Below are positions 25,837 through 34,470 of a stretch of DNA of 64,000 nucleotides, in pieces. The notes beneath the pieces were generated by a model. That model searched no databases. It was not told where the DNA came from and saw only the letters and a list, made by a program, of their open reading frames with translations. The stretch's first letter is position 1. Every line of letters starts with the position of its first letter. A program made the position numbers and the translations under genes. The stretch is from DASZRZ01 sp963732925 (GTDB lineage: Bacteria; Acidobacteriota; Terriglobia; Terriglobales; Acidobacteriaceae). The DNA is taken from NCBI GenBank assembly GCA_963732925.1, contig CAVTBJ010000007.1, positions 124,001-188,000 on the forward strand, in the 5' to 3' direction.

Positions 25837-27894
25837 TCACTTCTCCGGCAACAACTTGTTGTTCCTCACGTAATTCAGATCCTTGCTCACCATCTGCCCG
25901 GCATCGAAGGGCAGCAGCAATCTCTGTTTCGCCAGGCTGTCCGCCGCCTTGCGCAGCCGCCCGGAGTAGGTCTCGATATTCCCGTAGCGTTCCTGCAGGG
26001 ACAGCCGCGGATCGCCGCTTGCCAGCCGTTCCGCTTTGGTTTTCGCAAACGGAATGTATTGCCCGGAGCCTTCACAACCATCGCCGCTCTGCGGCCCTGC
26101 CCTCAGCGCCCAGCCGGTGTAGGTTGCGATTGGCGCCTGCACTTCCGGCAGGCGAACTCCGGCCAGGTCGTTGCCATCCGCATCGGTCCTGGGCACAAAG
26201 CTTGGATAGATCGGGCCATTGGCCGGATTGTCCTCGTAGGGTGGCGTAATCACCGGCGGGTTGATCGTGGGAATGCCCGTCTCATAAAACTTCGGACCGT
26301 AGTTCAGCAGATACCGCGTCGTCTTCAGGCCGGTATATTCCACGCCCGGAATGTGGGGGAACCCAGTCGACTTCTGGTCCGGCTTCACCAGCGTCCCGTC
26401 CGCAAGCTTCGGAACCCGGCTCGCAGGCGGAGGCGTTCCTGCCGTCACCCACTTATCCAGCGCCACAAACAGCGCCCGCTGCACCGCCTGCGAATCCAGG
26501 GGATTGCGCAACTGCTGGCAGGGACCCCTGGTCGGACTGCTGGTTCCGTGCTGCATGCCGGACATGAAATAGAGCCGGGTGAAGGGCGAATCCGGCAGGT
26601 CCTTCTTGCCGGCCGGATCGGTCGTCATCAACGAAGCGGCCTTCACCCAATACTCATTCGCGGTAAAAATCTCTACCGCAAAGGGACAGGTGTGAGTCCG
26701 CTCGCATCTCGCATAGCGGCTGTCTGTGCGGCCGGTAATCGGGTCCGTGGTGCTGACGTTCGCGAAGGGAAAGCGGCCTTCCGCGAACAGGTGATCCTGC
26801 CGGTTGCGCTCGGTCCGTCCCGGCTGCGACCAGCGGTAATTCAGGCTGATGCCGTCTCCGGCGGCAATCCATTGCATCATGCCGTCGAACACCTGCTTGC
26901 CGTTCTCCGCCTGATTGAAGCCCAGATCGCGGAAGTCGTTCAGCAGGCGGCCGGGTTGCGAAACCACCTCGGTGTAAATCCTGGTAATGCCGCCAGCCAG
27001 AGGATTGGGAGTGCCGGAATCGTCCTTCGTTTCGTAACGTAGCCACGCGTTCCAGTCGCGCACCGCCGCAAAGCCAATCCCATTTACCGTGGGATCTTTC
27101 GCCGTGTAGGTAAATTCATAGATATCGTTCGCCACAAACGGCGTTCCCTCCGGCAGCAGCTCGATCGCCTTTCCATCGTTGATGTACTTCCAGCCGGATG
27201 CCGGGACAATCTTGGCTGCATCGTCGAGGCGAACACGGTGCGTCAGGGTTGCTTTCGATTGCTGGAGGGTGGCAGCGGGGTAACTCAGTTTGTAGGAGGC
27301 GCCGGCGTTCACGATATACTCATACCCCGGACCGGTGATCGTCGAACCATCGCGATTCCTGGCCACCGGCAGCGTGATGGTCATGTTGTGGCCGGCCGTG
27401 CTGGTGCCTGCGGAAAAGTCCCAGCCGCTGAAGCAGATCGAATAGCCCTGCGGCATCAGGAAGGAGTTCGACAGAAGCGACGCATCTTTCACCGAACCCG
27501 GGTCGTTGCCGCCCACTCCCCGATTGAACGCGGCAATCGTCTTCCGCCCCCGGTTGGGAGGCTCGTAGAGCATCTTGTGATTGCCCTTGGCCAGGTCGAT
27601 TGGCTTCAGAATGTAAAAGTCGAACGAGTACTCCACCAGACCTTTGGCATTTCTGGGCGCGAGGTCAAGATCAACAATCACCGCATTCCTGGGGTCCTTG
27701 GGATCAAGCTCACCGAATGCTTTCCCGGCGATCTTTTCGTATTGCCCCACCCCCGGCCAGGAATACCCGCCAAATGTGGGCGATTCCCTCTCCGTAATTT
27801 GAATTTTCGTTACGCGCGCCAGGGCGGGCCTGCTCGTGCCCATGCAGACTGCGGCTAAGGCAAACGCAACAGCAATTTGATGGATTCTCGTCAT
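25837..27894 (-). CDS. Exported alpha/beta-hydrolase domain protein
   Basis: A large (685-residue) secreted protein resembling the 'alpha/beta hydrolase domain' family (Abhydrolase_10 type), whose substrates are largely unassigned. Start ATG 27894 yields a clear signal peptide (MTRIHQIAVAFALAAVCMG, cleavage near ALA). The upstream frame to 28152 lacks sense and overlaps the divergent promoter region. Features include YEPPNRGRKT, FSGWDFS (possibly the region normally before the nucleophile) and the C-terminal FVPRTDADGNDLAGVRLPE segment, characteristic of this family. It is divergent from the isomerase gene; the 275-base gap is otherwise empty. A role in uptake of an esterified sugar-acid substrate is only inferred. 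Confidence 0.7.
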   Translation of the reverse strand: MTRIHQIAVAFALAAVCMGTSRPALARVTKIQITERESPTFGGYSWPGVGQYEKIAGKAFGELDPKDPRNAVIVDLDLAPRNAKGLVEYSFDFYILKPIDLAKGNHKMLYEPPNRGRKTIAAFNRGVGGNDPGSVKDASLLSNSFLMPQGYSICFSGWDFSAGTSTAGHNMTITLPVARNRDGSTITGPGYEYIVNAGASYKLSYPAATLQQSKATLTHRVRLDDAAKIVPASGWKYINDGKAIELLPEGTPFVANDIYEFTYTAKDPTVNGIGFAAVRDWNAWLRYETKDDSGTPNPLAGGITRIYTEVVSQPGRLLNDFRDLGFNQAENGKQVFDGMMQWIAAGDGISLNYRWSQPGRTERNRQDHLFAEGRFPFANVSTTDPITGRTDSRYARCERTHTCPFAVEIFTANEYWVKAASLMTTDPAGKKDLPDSPFTRLYFMSGMQHGTSSPTRGPCQQLRNPLDSQAVQRALFVALDKWVTAGTPPPASRVPKLADGTLVKPDQKSTGFPHIPGVEYTGLKTTRYLLNYGPKFYETGIPTINPPVITPPYEDNPANGPIYPSFVPRTDADGNDLAGVRLPEVQAPIATYTGWALRAGPQSGDGCEGSGQYIPFAKTKAERLASGDPRLSLQERYGNIETYSGRLRKAADSLAKQRLLLPFDAGQMVSKDLNYVRNNKLLPEK

Positions 27895-28169
27895 ACCACT
27901 GGATCGAAAGTTGAGCGCACCCGGCAAGCTGTTGCGGACTCTATCGAAGTACCCGTTGACACGCAAGCAGTGCGAGTTCAGCCCGGACCTCCTGGTGCGC
28001 TCATTGACGCGCTGCTTGATCGGACTTCCCGCGACGAGTCCGATACTTTCTTTGGCGACGCGCACAAAAGGCCGGACGCCTGCTACGAGCCTCATCGGCC
28101 CGTCTGGCGGCGGAAACGACGACTCAACTATTATGCTTAGGTTGCCAAACAATCACCAAGGATCGCCGC

Positions 28170-28949
28170 ATGCCTAAGCTTGCCGCCAATGTCAGTTTGA
28201 TGTTCAACGAAGTTCCCTTCCTCGATCGTTTTGCCAGGGCCAGGCATGCGGGATTTCGCGGCGTGGAAATTCTCTTCCCGTTCGATCATTCCCCGGAGGA
28301 CATCGCGCAGCAACTCAAGGCGCACCAGTTGCAGAACGTGCTCTTCAACATGCCGCCCGGGGACATGGCCGCGGGCGATCGGGGACTGGCTGCCGTCCCC
28401 GGCCGGGAAGAAGAGTTCCGCCAGAGCGTGGCCACCGCTGTCCGCTACGCCAGGGAGCTGGGGACTCCCTGCATCCACATGCTGGCCGGGGTTCCGGGAA
28501 GCGGAGCCGACCGCGCCCAGTGCCGCCAGCTTTACCTCGACCACCTGCGCTATGCGGCTCGCGAACTGGCCGCTCTGGGGCGGACGCTCGTTATCGAACC
28601 GATCAACACCCGCGACGTTCCCGGCTATTTCCTGAATACGCAAGCGCAGGCCCACGCCATCCGCGAAGAAGTCGGCGAGCCCAATTTGAAAGTGCAGATG
28701 GACCTCTATCACGTGCAGATCATGGAAGGAGATCTGGCCGTCAAAATCCGCAAATACCTGCCCAATGTGGGACACATCCAGATTGCCAGTGTTCCCGATC
28801 GCAACGAGCCCGACGACGGCGAAGTAAACTATCGTTATCTGTTTCGCCTCCTCGATGAGCTTGGATATCAGGGCTGGGTCGGCTGCGAATACCGTCCCAA
28901 GGGATCGACCGAAGACGGACTGCGCTGGCTGAAAACCATGGCAGCCTGA
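28170..28949 (+). CDS. Hydroxypyruvate isomerase / 2-oxo-tetronate isomerase (OtnI/Hyi)
   Basis: A 259-residue TIM-barrel isomerase of the AP-endonuclease-2/xylose-isomerase superfamily. Family motifs include NVSLMFNEVPFLDRF at the N-terminus, FNMPPGDMAAGDRG, LVIEPINTRDVPGYF (metal Glu), QMDLYHVQIMEGD (metal Asp/His) and VGCEYRPKGSTEDGLRWL near the end. Members interconvert hydroxypyruvate and tartronate semialdehyde, or 2-oxo- and 3-oxo-tetronates. Here the next gene, 26 bases on, is a D-erythronate dehydrogenase homologue, which favours the 2-oxo-tetronate (OtnI) role. Confidence 0.88.
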   Translation: MPKLAANVSLMFNEVPFLDRFARARHAGFRGVEILFPFDHSPEDIAQQLKAHQLQNVLFNMPPGDMAAGDRGLAAVPGREEEFRQSVATAVRYARELGTPCIHMLAGVPGSGADRAQCRQLYLDHLRYAARELAALGRTLVIEPINTRDVPGYFLNTQAQAHAIREEVGEPNLKVQMDLYHVQIMEGDLAVKIRKYLPNVGHIQIASVPDRNEPDDGEVNYRYLFRLLDELGYQGWVGCEYRPKGSTEDGLRWLKTMAA

Positions 28950-28975
28950 AGAAGACACCTGAAGGAGATTTGGCA

Positions 28976-29992
28976 ATGAAGGTTCTGATCACGGGAGGCG
29001 CGGGCTTTCTGGGACGCCGCCTCGCCGAACAACTGTTGTTGCGCGGTTCGCTCACCGGCCCCGATGGCCGCCAGAACCCGATCGACCGGTTGGTGCTGCT
29101 GGACATCGCGCCCGCCGCCGGATTTTCCGATCCCCGCGTTCAGGTAATCAGCGGCAATATCTCCGATCCCGCGCTGCTCCGCGGCATTGTCGATGCGGAC
29201 ACAACTTCCATCTTTCACCTCGCGGCCATCGTAAGCGGCCAGGCCGAAGTGGAATTCGACCTCGGCATGCGCATCAACCTGGACGCCTCCCGGCTTCTGC
29301 TCGACCTCTGCCGCGCCCAACAGGGCCCTCCTCGCCTGGTATTCACCAGTTCCGGCGCGGTGTACGGCGGCAGCGCCCTGCCTGCGCTGGCTCTGGACTC
29401 CACCGCCCTCAATCCGCAGACCTCCTATGGAGCGCAGAAGGCGATTGTCGAATTGCTCATCAATGACTACAGCCGCAAAGGCTTTCTCGACGGACGCTCC
29501 CTGCGTATGCCTACCATTACCGTGCGCCCCGGCAAACCCAACCGCGCTGCTTCCTCGTTCGTGAGCGGAATCGTTCGCGAGCCCCTGAACGGCCAGGAAG
29601 GCATCTGCCCGGTTTCGCCCGACGTGCGCGTCTGGGTACTGTCGGCGCGCAGCGCGATCGCAAATCTGATTCATGCTCACGAACTGCCCGCTGAGGCCTT
29701 TGGCGACACTCGCGCCGTGGCCATGCCGGGAATCTCCTTGAGCGTCGCCGAAATGGTGGCTTCGCTGGAACGCGTTGCCGGAGCGGAGGTCGCCGGCCGC
29801 GTCCGCTGGCAGCCCGATCGCTTCATTGAGAAAATCGTAGCCGGCTGGCCGCAAGCCTGGGATGGAACCCGCGCCCTTGCCATGGGCTTTCAGGGCGTTG
29901 CTTCCTTTGACGAAATCGTGCGCGCCTATATCGAAGACGATCTCCACCCCAGCGGCCAGCCCTCGCCCGCCAGGGTGGAAACCGTCCATTAG
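28976..29992 (+). CDS. denD: D-erythronate dehydrogenase-like SDR
   Basis: An extended short-chain dehydrogenase of 338 residues with nucleotide motif TGGAGFLGRRLAEQL, the SSGAVYGG strand and catalytic YGAQK (Tyr-x-x-x-Lys). RPGKPNRAASSFVSGIVREPL is characteristic of DenD, which oxidises D-erythronate to 2-keto-D-erythronate with NAD+. ATG 28976 follows GAAGGAG at eight bases. Cotranscription with the isomerase is likely. The kinase OtnK and decarboxylase OtnC that complete the described D-erythronate pathway are not in this window, so they are elsewhere or the cluster has a variant route. Assignment as DenD is fairly strong; the substrate is not proven. Confidence 0.83.
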   Translation: MKVLITGGAGFLGRRLAEQLLLRGSLTGPDGRQNPIDRLVLLDIAPAAGFSDPRVQVISGNISDPALLRGIVDADTTSIFHLAAIVSGQAEVEFDLGMRINLDASRLLLDLCRAQQGPPRLVFTSSGAVYGGSALPALALDSTALNPQTSYGAQKAIVELLINDYSRKGFLDGRSLRMPTITVRPGKPNRAASSFVSGIVREPLNGQEGICPVSPDVRVWVLSARSAIANLIHAHELPAEAFGDTRAVAMPGISLSVAEMVASLERVAGAEVAGRVRWQPDRFIEKIVAGWPQAWDGTRALAMGFQGVASFDEIVRAYIEDDLHPSGQPSPARVETVH

Positions 29993-30106
29993 TCTCCGCT
30001 TTGCGCGCGCTAACAAGGGGCTTGCTCCAGGTCGCGCCGCGCTATACGGTATTGTGTTTTCTTTGCACCACCCGAATTGACGATCCAAACTTGATGCCCC
30101 GAACTT

Positions 30107-31354
30107 ATGGATACAGCTATTCAAAAACGGCCCAGCCCCCTTTCCCCGCCCCACGTGGTCAACATTTCCGATCTGCGACGGATGGCGAAGCGCCGTCTTC
30201 CGCAACCGGTCTTCGATTACGTCGATGGCGCCGCTGAAGACGAAGTCACCTATCGCGCCAACACCAACGTATTTGAGTTCGTGCAGTTCCGGCCGCGCAA
30301 CGCCGTCTCCATTGCACAACTGGATTTGCGCACGCACGCGCTCGGCTCGCAGTTGGAATTACCTTTTGTGCTGGCGCCTGTGGGCAGTTCCCGCATGCTG
30401 TGGCCCAAGGGAGAAGTGCACGCTGCCAGCGCGGCCGGCGCCGCCGGCACCGCCTATTCGCTCTCCACGCTTTCCGGAACTAATATGGAAGAGGTCGCTC
30501 AGGGCACCAGCGGGCCCAAGTGGTATCAGCTCTACCTGGCCGGAGGCCGCGAGGTCGGCAAGGCGGGCCTGGACCGCGCCCTGCGCGCCGGCTTTACTAC
30601 CCTGCTGGTCACCATTGACACCGCCGTCTCCGGCATGCGCGAGCGCGACTTCCATAATGGAACCTTGCAGCTCCTGAGCCGCAATCCCTTCACCATGTTT
30701 CCTTACGTCTGGCAGGTTCTTTCGCGTCCCCGCTGGCTTGCCGGCTTCCTCATGGATGGCGGGCTGATGGAGTTTCCCAACGTGCTGCTCCCCAACGGCC
30801 CCATGCAGTACGCCGATGTCAGCCTTGCGCTGGAGCAAGCCACGGTTACCTGGGATGATCTCGACTGGATTCGCAAGCAGTGGCCCGGTCCCATCGCGAT
30901 CAAGGGCGTGCTGACCAGCGAAGACGCGCTCAAGGCGCTCGATTATGGGGTGCAGGGAGTGATTGTCTCAAACCACGGGGGGCGGCAGTTGGACACCGTG
31001 GCCGCAAGCCTGGCGGCATTGCCGGAAGTGGTAGCGGCTGTCGACGGGCGCTGCGAAGTGCTGATGGACGGAGGCATCCGTCGCGGCAGCGACATCGTGA
31101 AGGCGCTCTGCATGGGAGCCAAAGCCGTGCTCGTGGGGCGCGCCTTTGCCTATGGCCTGGGCGCCGCGGGCCGCGCCGGAGTCGCCCGCGCCATTGAAAT
31201 CCTGCGCGCCGACGTGATTCGCACCATGAAGCTGCTGGGCTGCCCCTCGGTCGCCAAACTCAATTCTTCCTACATCAAAATTCTGCCCGGGCTGCTGGCG
31301 GAACTGGGCGAGGTTGAGCAACCACATCGCGATGTGGCGAGGGAAACCCGCTAG
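30107..31354 (+). CDS. FMN-dependent alpha-hydroxyacid oxidase/dehydrogenase (LldD/GlcO family)
   Basis: A 415-residue TIM-barrel flavoenzyme that oxidises 2-hydroxy acids (lactate, glycolate, mandelate or longer). Typical elements are FDYVDGAAEDEVTYR near residues 35–49, PVGSSRML, the FMN-contacting Lys in IKGVLTSEDA, the active-site His and Arg in SNHGGRQLD and the phosphate-binding LMDGGIRRGSD. There is no signal peptide. It follows denD on the same strand after 114 bases. With a lactate-type permease on the opposite strand it points to hydroxyacid utilisation, but the chain length of the substrate is uncertain. Confidence 0.9.
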   Translation: MDTAIQKRPSPLSPPHVVNISDLRRMAKRRLPQPVFDYVDGAAEDEVTYRANTNVFEFVQFRPRNAVSIAQLDLRTHALGSQLELPFVLAPVGSSRMLWPKGEVHAASAAGAAGTAYSLSTLSGTNMEEVAQGTSGPKWYQLYLAGGREVGKAGLDRALRAGFTTLLVTIDTAVSGMRERDFHNGTLQLLSRNPFTMFPYVWQVLSRPRWLAGFLMDGGLMEFPNVLLPNGPMQYADVSLALEQATVTWDDLDWIRKQWPGPIAIKGVLTSEDALKALDYGVQGVIVSNHGGRQLDTVAASLAALPEVVAAVDGRCEVLMDGGIRRGSDIVKALCMGAKAVLVGRAFAYGLGAAGRAGVARAIEILRADVIRTMKLLGCPSVAKLNSSYIKILPGLLAELGEVEQPHRDVARETR

Positions 31355-31389
31355 CTTAGAAATTTACCCGGCGGCCATCCAGCGAACTG

Positions 31390-31575
31390 CCGGAGGGCAA
31401 TGCTCACCGCAGCGGTCATCCGCAGCGGTCATCCATAGAGCAGAGCGCCGTAAGGCGCAGAGTCGAAGGATCTTGTGTTTCTTCGCACCGGCTGCAGCGG
31501 AAGCAATCCAAGATCCCTCAACTTCACCTCGCTCGGGATGACAGCACCTATGAGAATCTACTTCATTTTAAGAAT
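31390..31575. repeat. Intergenic repeat-rich segment with inverted and direct repeats
   Basis: This non-coding stretch between convergent genes contains two adjacent copies of GCAGCGGTCATCC. A hairpin GCGCC-GTAA-GGCGC follows, then an inverted pair GGATCTTG/CAAGATCC framing about 35 bases, a CTCGCTCGGGATGACAG stretch and two copies of AGAATCTACTTC. The layout resembles interspersed palindromic elements rather than a gene. Whether it recurs elsewhere in the genome cannot be seen here. Confidence 0.5.
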
Positions 31576-32493
31576 CTACTTCTTCCCCGCTCCCACCGGT
31601 TCCTGTGCGGCTTTGTTGCTCTTCACCTCCACCCCGGCAATTTCTTCCAGCAGCCGGATGGAGCCGCAGATATCATCGTCGCCATAACCTTTAGCGATTC
31701 CGGCGCGAAACATCTGCTCGGTCAGCGCGGTAAGCGGAAGCGGTACGCCCAGGCTCCGCCCGGACTCGATCATCAGCGAGATATCTTTGGCCAGCCACTT
31801 CAGCGAGAAGTTGGTGCTGAAGTCGCGACGGAATACGAATGGAGCCTTGAAGCTGATAAAGCCCGAGCGCGCCGCGCTGTTCTCCAGAATGTCCAGCATC
31901 AGGTCGGGATCCACTCCCGCCTTGGCGCTCAGCACCATGCCTTCATTGAACGCCTGCAGCAGGTTCCCCAGGATGAGGTTCTGCGTCAGCTTGGCATGCA
32001 GGCCGGCGCCCGGCCCGCCGCAGTAATATAGGCTCTTGCCCATGGGTTCGAAATAGGGGCGCACCCGCTCAAACACTTCCTTGTCGCCGCCGATCATAAA
32101 GGTCAGCGTGCCTTTTTCCGCGCCCGGCTTCGATCCCGTGCAGGGCGCGCCCAGGAAGTGGATGCCCTTGGCCCGCAGTTCCTTGTCGATGGCCTTGCTG
32201 TCGTCGGCGGAAACCGTGCTGCAGTCGGCGATCACCAGTCCCGGCTTCGCTCCTTCCACCAGCCCGTTCTTCCCCAGGATCACCTGCCGCGACATCTCCG
32301 TATCCCCGACGCAAAGAAAGATGCACTCGCTGTGCCGCGCCACGTCCGCGGGAGTCTTGCAGAAGACGCCGCCAATGTTGCGCGCCTTTTCTTCGGAATG
32401 CGACCACACCGCAACCTCGTGGCCCGCTTTCATCAGATTCTGGGCCATCGGCCCGCCCATAATGCCAAGTCCTAAAAATCCAAGCTTTGCCAC
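31576..32493 (-). CDS. Beta-hydroxyacid dehydrogenase (tartronate semialdehyde reductase/GarR-like)
   Basis: A 305-residue member of the 3-hydroxyisobutyrate dehydrogenase family. The NAD(P)-binding motif GFLGLGIMGGPMAQNL starts at residue 5. The substrate-binding loop is DCSTVSADD, and GAPCTGSKPGAEKGTL is the family's conserved glycine-rich region. The catalytic Lys is in LHAKLTQN. Likely activities are tartronate semialdehyde reductase, or dehydrogenation of a four-carbon hydroxyacid such as L-threonate (LtnD-like). The start lies 13 bases after the permease stop, so they form one unit. This context supports hydroxyacid catabolism. Confidence 0.85.
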   Translation of the reverse strand: MAKLGFLGLGIMGGPMAQNLMKAGHEVAVWSHSEEKARNIGGVFCKTPADVARHSECIFLCVGDTEMSRQVILGKNGLVEGAKPGLVIADCSTVSADDSKAIDKELRAKGIHFLGAPCTGSKPGAEKGTLTFMIGGDKEVFERVRPYFEPMGKSLYYCGGPGAGLHAKLTQNLILGNLLQAFNEGMVLSAKAGVDPDLMLDILENSAARSGFISFKAPFVFRRDFSTNFSLKWLAKDISLMIESGRSLGVPLPLTALTEQMFRAGIAKGYGDDDICGSIRLLEEIAGVEVKSNKAAQEPVGAGKK

Positions 32494-32506
32494 AAATTCT
32501 CCTTTC

Positions 32507-34165
32507 CTAAATCACGTAGGAATACAGCAAGGCCAGTACGCCGATGACGCTTGCCAGAAAGATGCTGTGCTTCAAAGTAAAGCGGAAGAGTTTGCCTTCC
32601 TCCTCCGCCGCCATGTCTGTGGCCGCGGCCGCCACCGCGATGGACTGCAGGCTGATCATCTTGCCCATCACGCCGCCGGCTGAATTCGCGCTTGCCATCA
32701 AAATCGGATTCAGCCCCAGGCTCTTGGCTGTCACCACCTGCAGGCTTCCGAACAGCGCATTGGAGGAAGTATCCGAGCCGGTGAGGAACACTCCCATCCA
32801 TCCCAGCAGCGAACTGAAGTAAGGAAAGGCCGCACCGGTGGCCGCAAAGGCAAGTCCCAGGGTAACGGTCGCTCCCGAATAATTCATCAGGAAGGCCAGC
32901 GCCAGCACCGAAGCGACGGTGAGAATGGGATAGGCAAGCTGGCGCAGGACGGCAAGCAGTAAATGTGCAATGTATCGCGGCTTCATGCCCAGGAGAACCG
33001 CGGAAATCAGCGCCGCCAGCATGCAGGAAGTCCCAGCCGCCGCCAGCCAATTGACATTGAAGACCGCGGCATAAGGGGCCACCGCCGATACCGCGGGCGG
33101 CACCCGCTGCACGACGTTATGCAGTCCCGGCCAGGGAATGGCGAAGGAGACCCGATTCAGTTGCGCGCCAACCGGCCGGTATCCCCACAGCAGCACCAGG
33201 ACCACGAGCAGGATGTACGGCATCCACGCCCAAAAAAGCTCATTGCCGCTGTGATGCTTGGTGGATACGGGAGCAGCCGCGCGATAGCTGGCCGTTCCCG
33301 AAGATGTTGCCGAATGGCCCGCGGCCATGGCCAGGATTTCCGGCGAACTGGCGGCCGGACGCCACACCTTCAGCAGGATTACCAGCGAACCCATCGCCGC
33401 CAGCGACGCCAGAATGTCGGTGAGCTGGGGTCCGATGAAGTTGGAAACCGTGAACTGCACGGAAGCGAACACCACCCCACACAGCGCCGCCGCCGGCCAG
33501 ACGTCGCGGAACGCCTTCCTGCCACTCATGGCCAAAATCATGTAGCTGGGGATGAACAGCGAAACCGGCGCGCAAAGCCTGCCAATTGTGCCACTCAAGC
33601 CCTGGAGAGACAGCCCCGTCACTCCAGCCAGCGTCACCACCGGGATGCCAATCGACCCGAACGCCACCGGAGCCGTATTCGCCAGCAGGCAAATCGCCGA
33701 CGCATAAAAGGGAGTGAAACCCAGGCCGGTCAACATGGCCGCCGCCACTGCGACCGGCGTGCCGAAGCCCGCGGCTCCTTCAATGAAGGCTCCGAACGCG
33801 AACGCGATCAGAAGCGCTTGCAGCCGGGAGTCGCTGGTAAGAGATCCGATGGAGTCTTTGATGATCTCGAACTTGCCCGTCTCCACGGAGACGCGGTAGA
33901 GAACGATGGCCGAATAGATGATCCAACAAATGGGAAACAAGCCAAAGGCGGCCCCGTAAAGAGCGGCACTTATGGCGACAGGCACCGGCATGCCGTAGCC
34001 GGCAATTGCCAGCACTGCGGTAACCGCCAGTCCGGAAAGCCCGGCTACCCACGCCGGCTTGCGCAGGATGCCCAGCAGCAGGAGCAGTGTGAGAATTGGC
34101 AGGGCGGCAAGGAATGCCGAACCCCAGAGTCCCAGGCCGTGGATGAAGTAGTGCTGTTGCCACAT
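32507..34165 (-). CDS. L-lactate permease family transporter (LctP/LldP)
   Basis: A 552-residue integral membrane protein with about a dozen hydrophobic segments and the typical LctP signatures GFGTPVAVAAAMLTGLGF, FIEGAAGFG, LTGSDTSSNALFGSLQ and SANSAGGVMGKMIS. The family imports lactate or glycolate with protons. ATG 34165 gives MWQQHYFIHGLG; the upstream extension to 34186 was rejected. It is the first gene of a pair with the beta-hydroxyacid dehydrogenase. Together with the convergent FMN oxidase, this makes a transport-plus-oxidation module. The 305-base upstream stretch (34166–34470) contains no convincing gene. Confidence 0.92.
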   Translation of the reverse strand: MWQQHYFIHGLGLWGSAFLAALPILTLLLLLGILRKPAWVAGLSGLAVTAVLAIAGYGMPVPVAISAALYGAAFGLFPICWIIYSAIVLYRVSVETGKFEIIKDSIGSLTSDSRLQALLIAFAFGAFIEGAAGFGTPVAVAAAMLTGLGFTPFYASAICLLANTAPVAFGSIGIPVVTLAGVTGLSLQGLSGTIGRLCAPVSLFIPSYMILAMSGRKAFRDVWPAAALCGVVFASVQFTVSNFIGPQLTDILASLAAMGSLVILLKVWRPAASSPEILAMAAGHSATSSGTASYRAAAPVSTKHHSGNELFWAWMPYILLVVLVLLWGYRPVGAQLNRVSFAIPWPGLHNVVQRVPPAVSAVAPYAAVFNVNWLAAAGTSCMLAALISAVLLGMKPRYIAHLLLAVLRQLAYPILTVASVLALAFLMNYSGATVTLGLAFAATGAAFPYFSSLLGWMGVFLTGSDTSSNALFGSLQVVTAKSLGLNPILMASANSAGGVMGKMISLQSIAVAAAATDMAAEEEGKLFRFTLKHSIFLASVIGVLALLYSYVI

Positions 34166-34470
34166 GCGGATTTCCCGTCCCCTCACCGTTCTCTTGCGTG
34201 ATGTTCGTCAGCCACGGAACGCCAACCAGACCGTGCCGCTCAAGTGTCTCCGCCGGACCCCAAACAAACCCTCCCCGCCGCCGCCACCGCCTGGCTATGG
34301 TTCTACGGCCTCTACCGCCTATGCCGTTTCTACCGCGGCGGGACGACGGAGACTTGCGTGAGGAAAAAAGAATGTAAAAGCTGAAGGATCCGCAGTATAT
34401 GAAGACTGCCAGTTCAAGCGGGCCATCCTACAAATCCTGCCGCCACCCTGTCAACCTGCGAGTCATCCCT

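Noticed and set aside
34187..34470. A short plus-strand frame between the lactate permease and polyol dehydrogenase genes
   Set aside because: Low-complexity Pro/Thr/Ala translation, no ribosome-binding site and no similarity.
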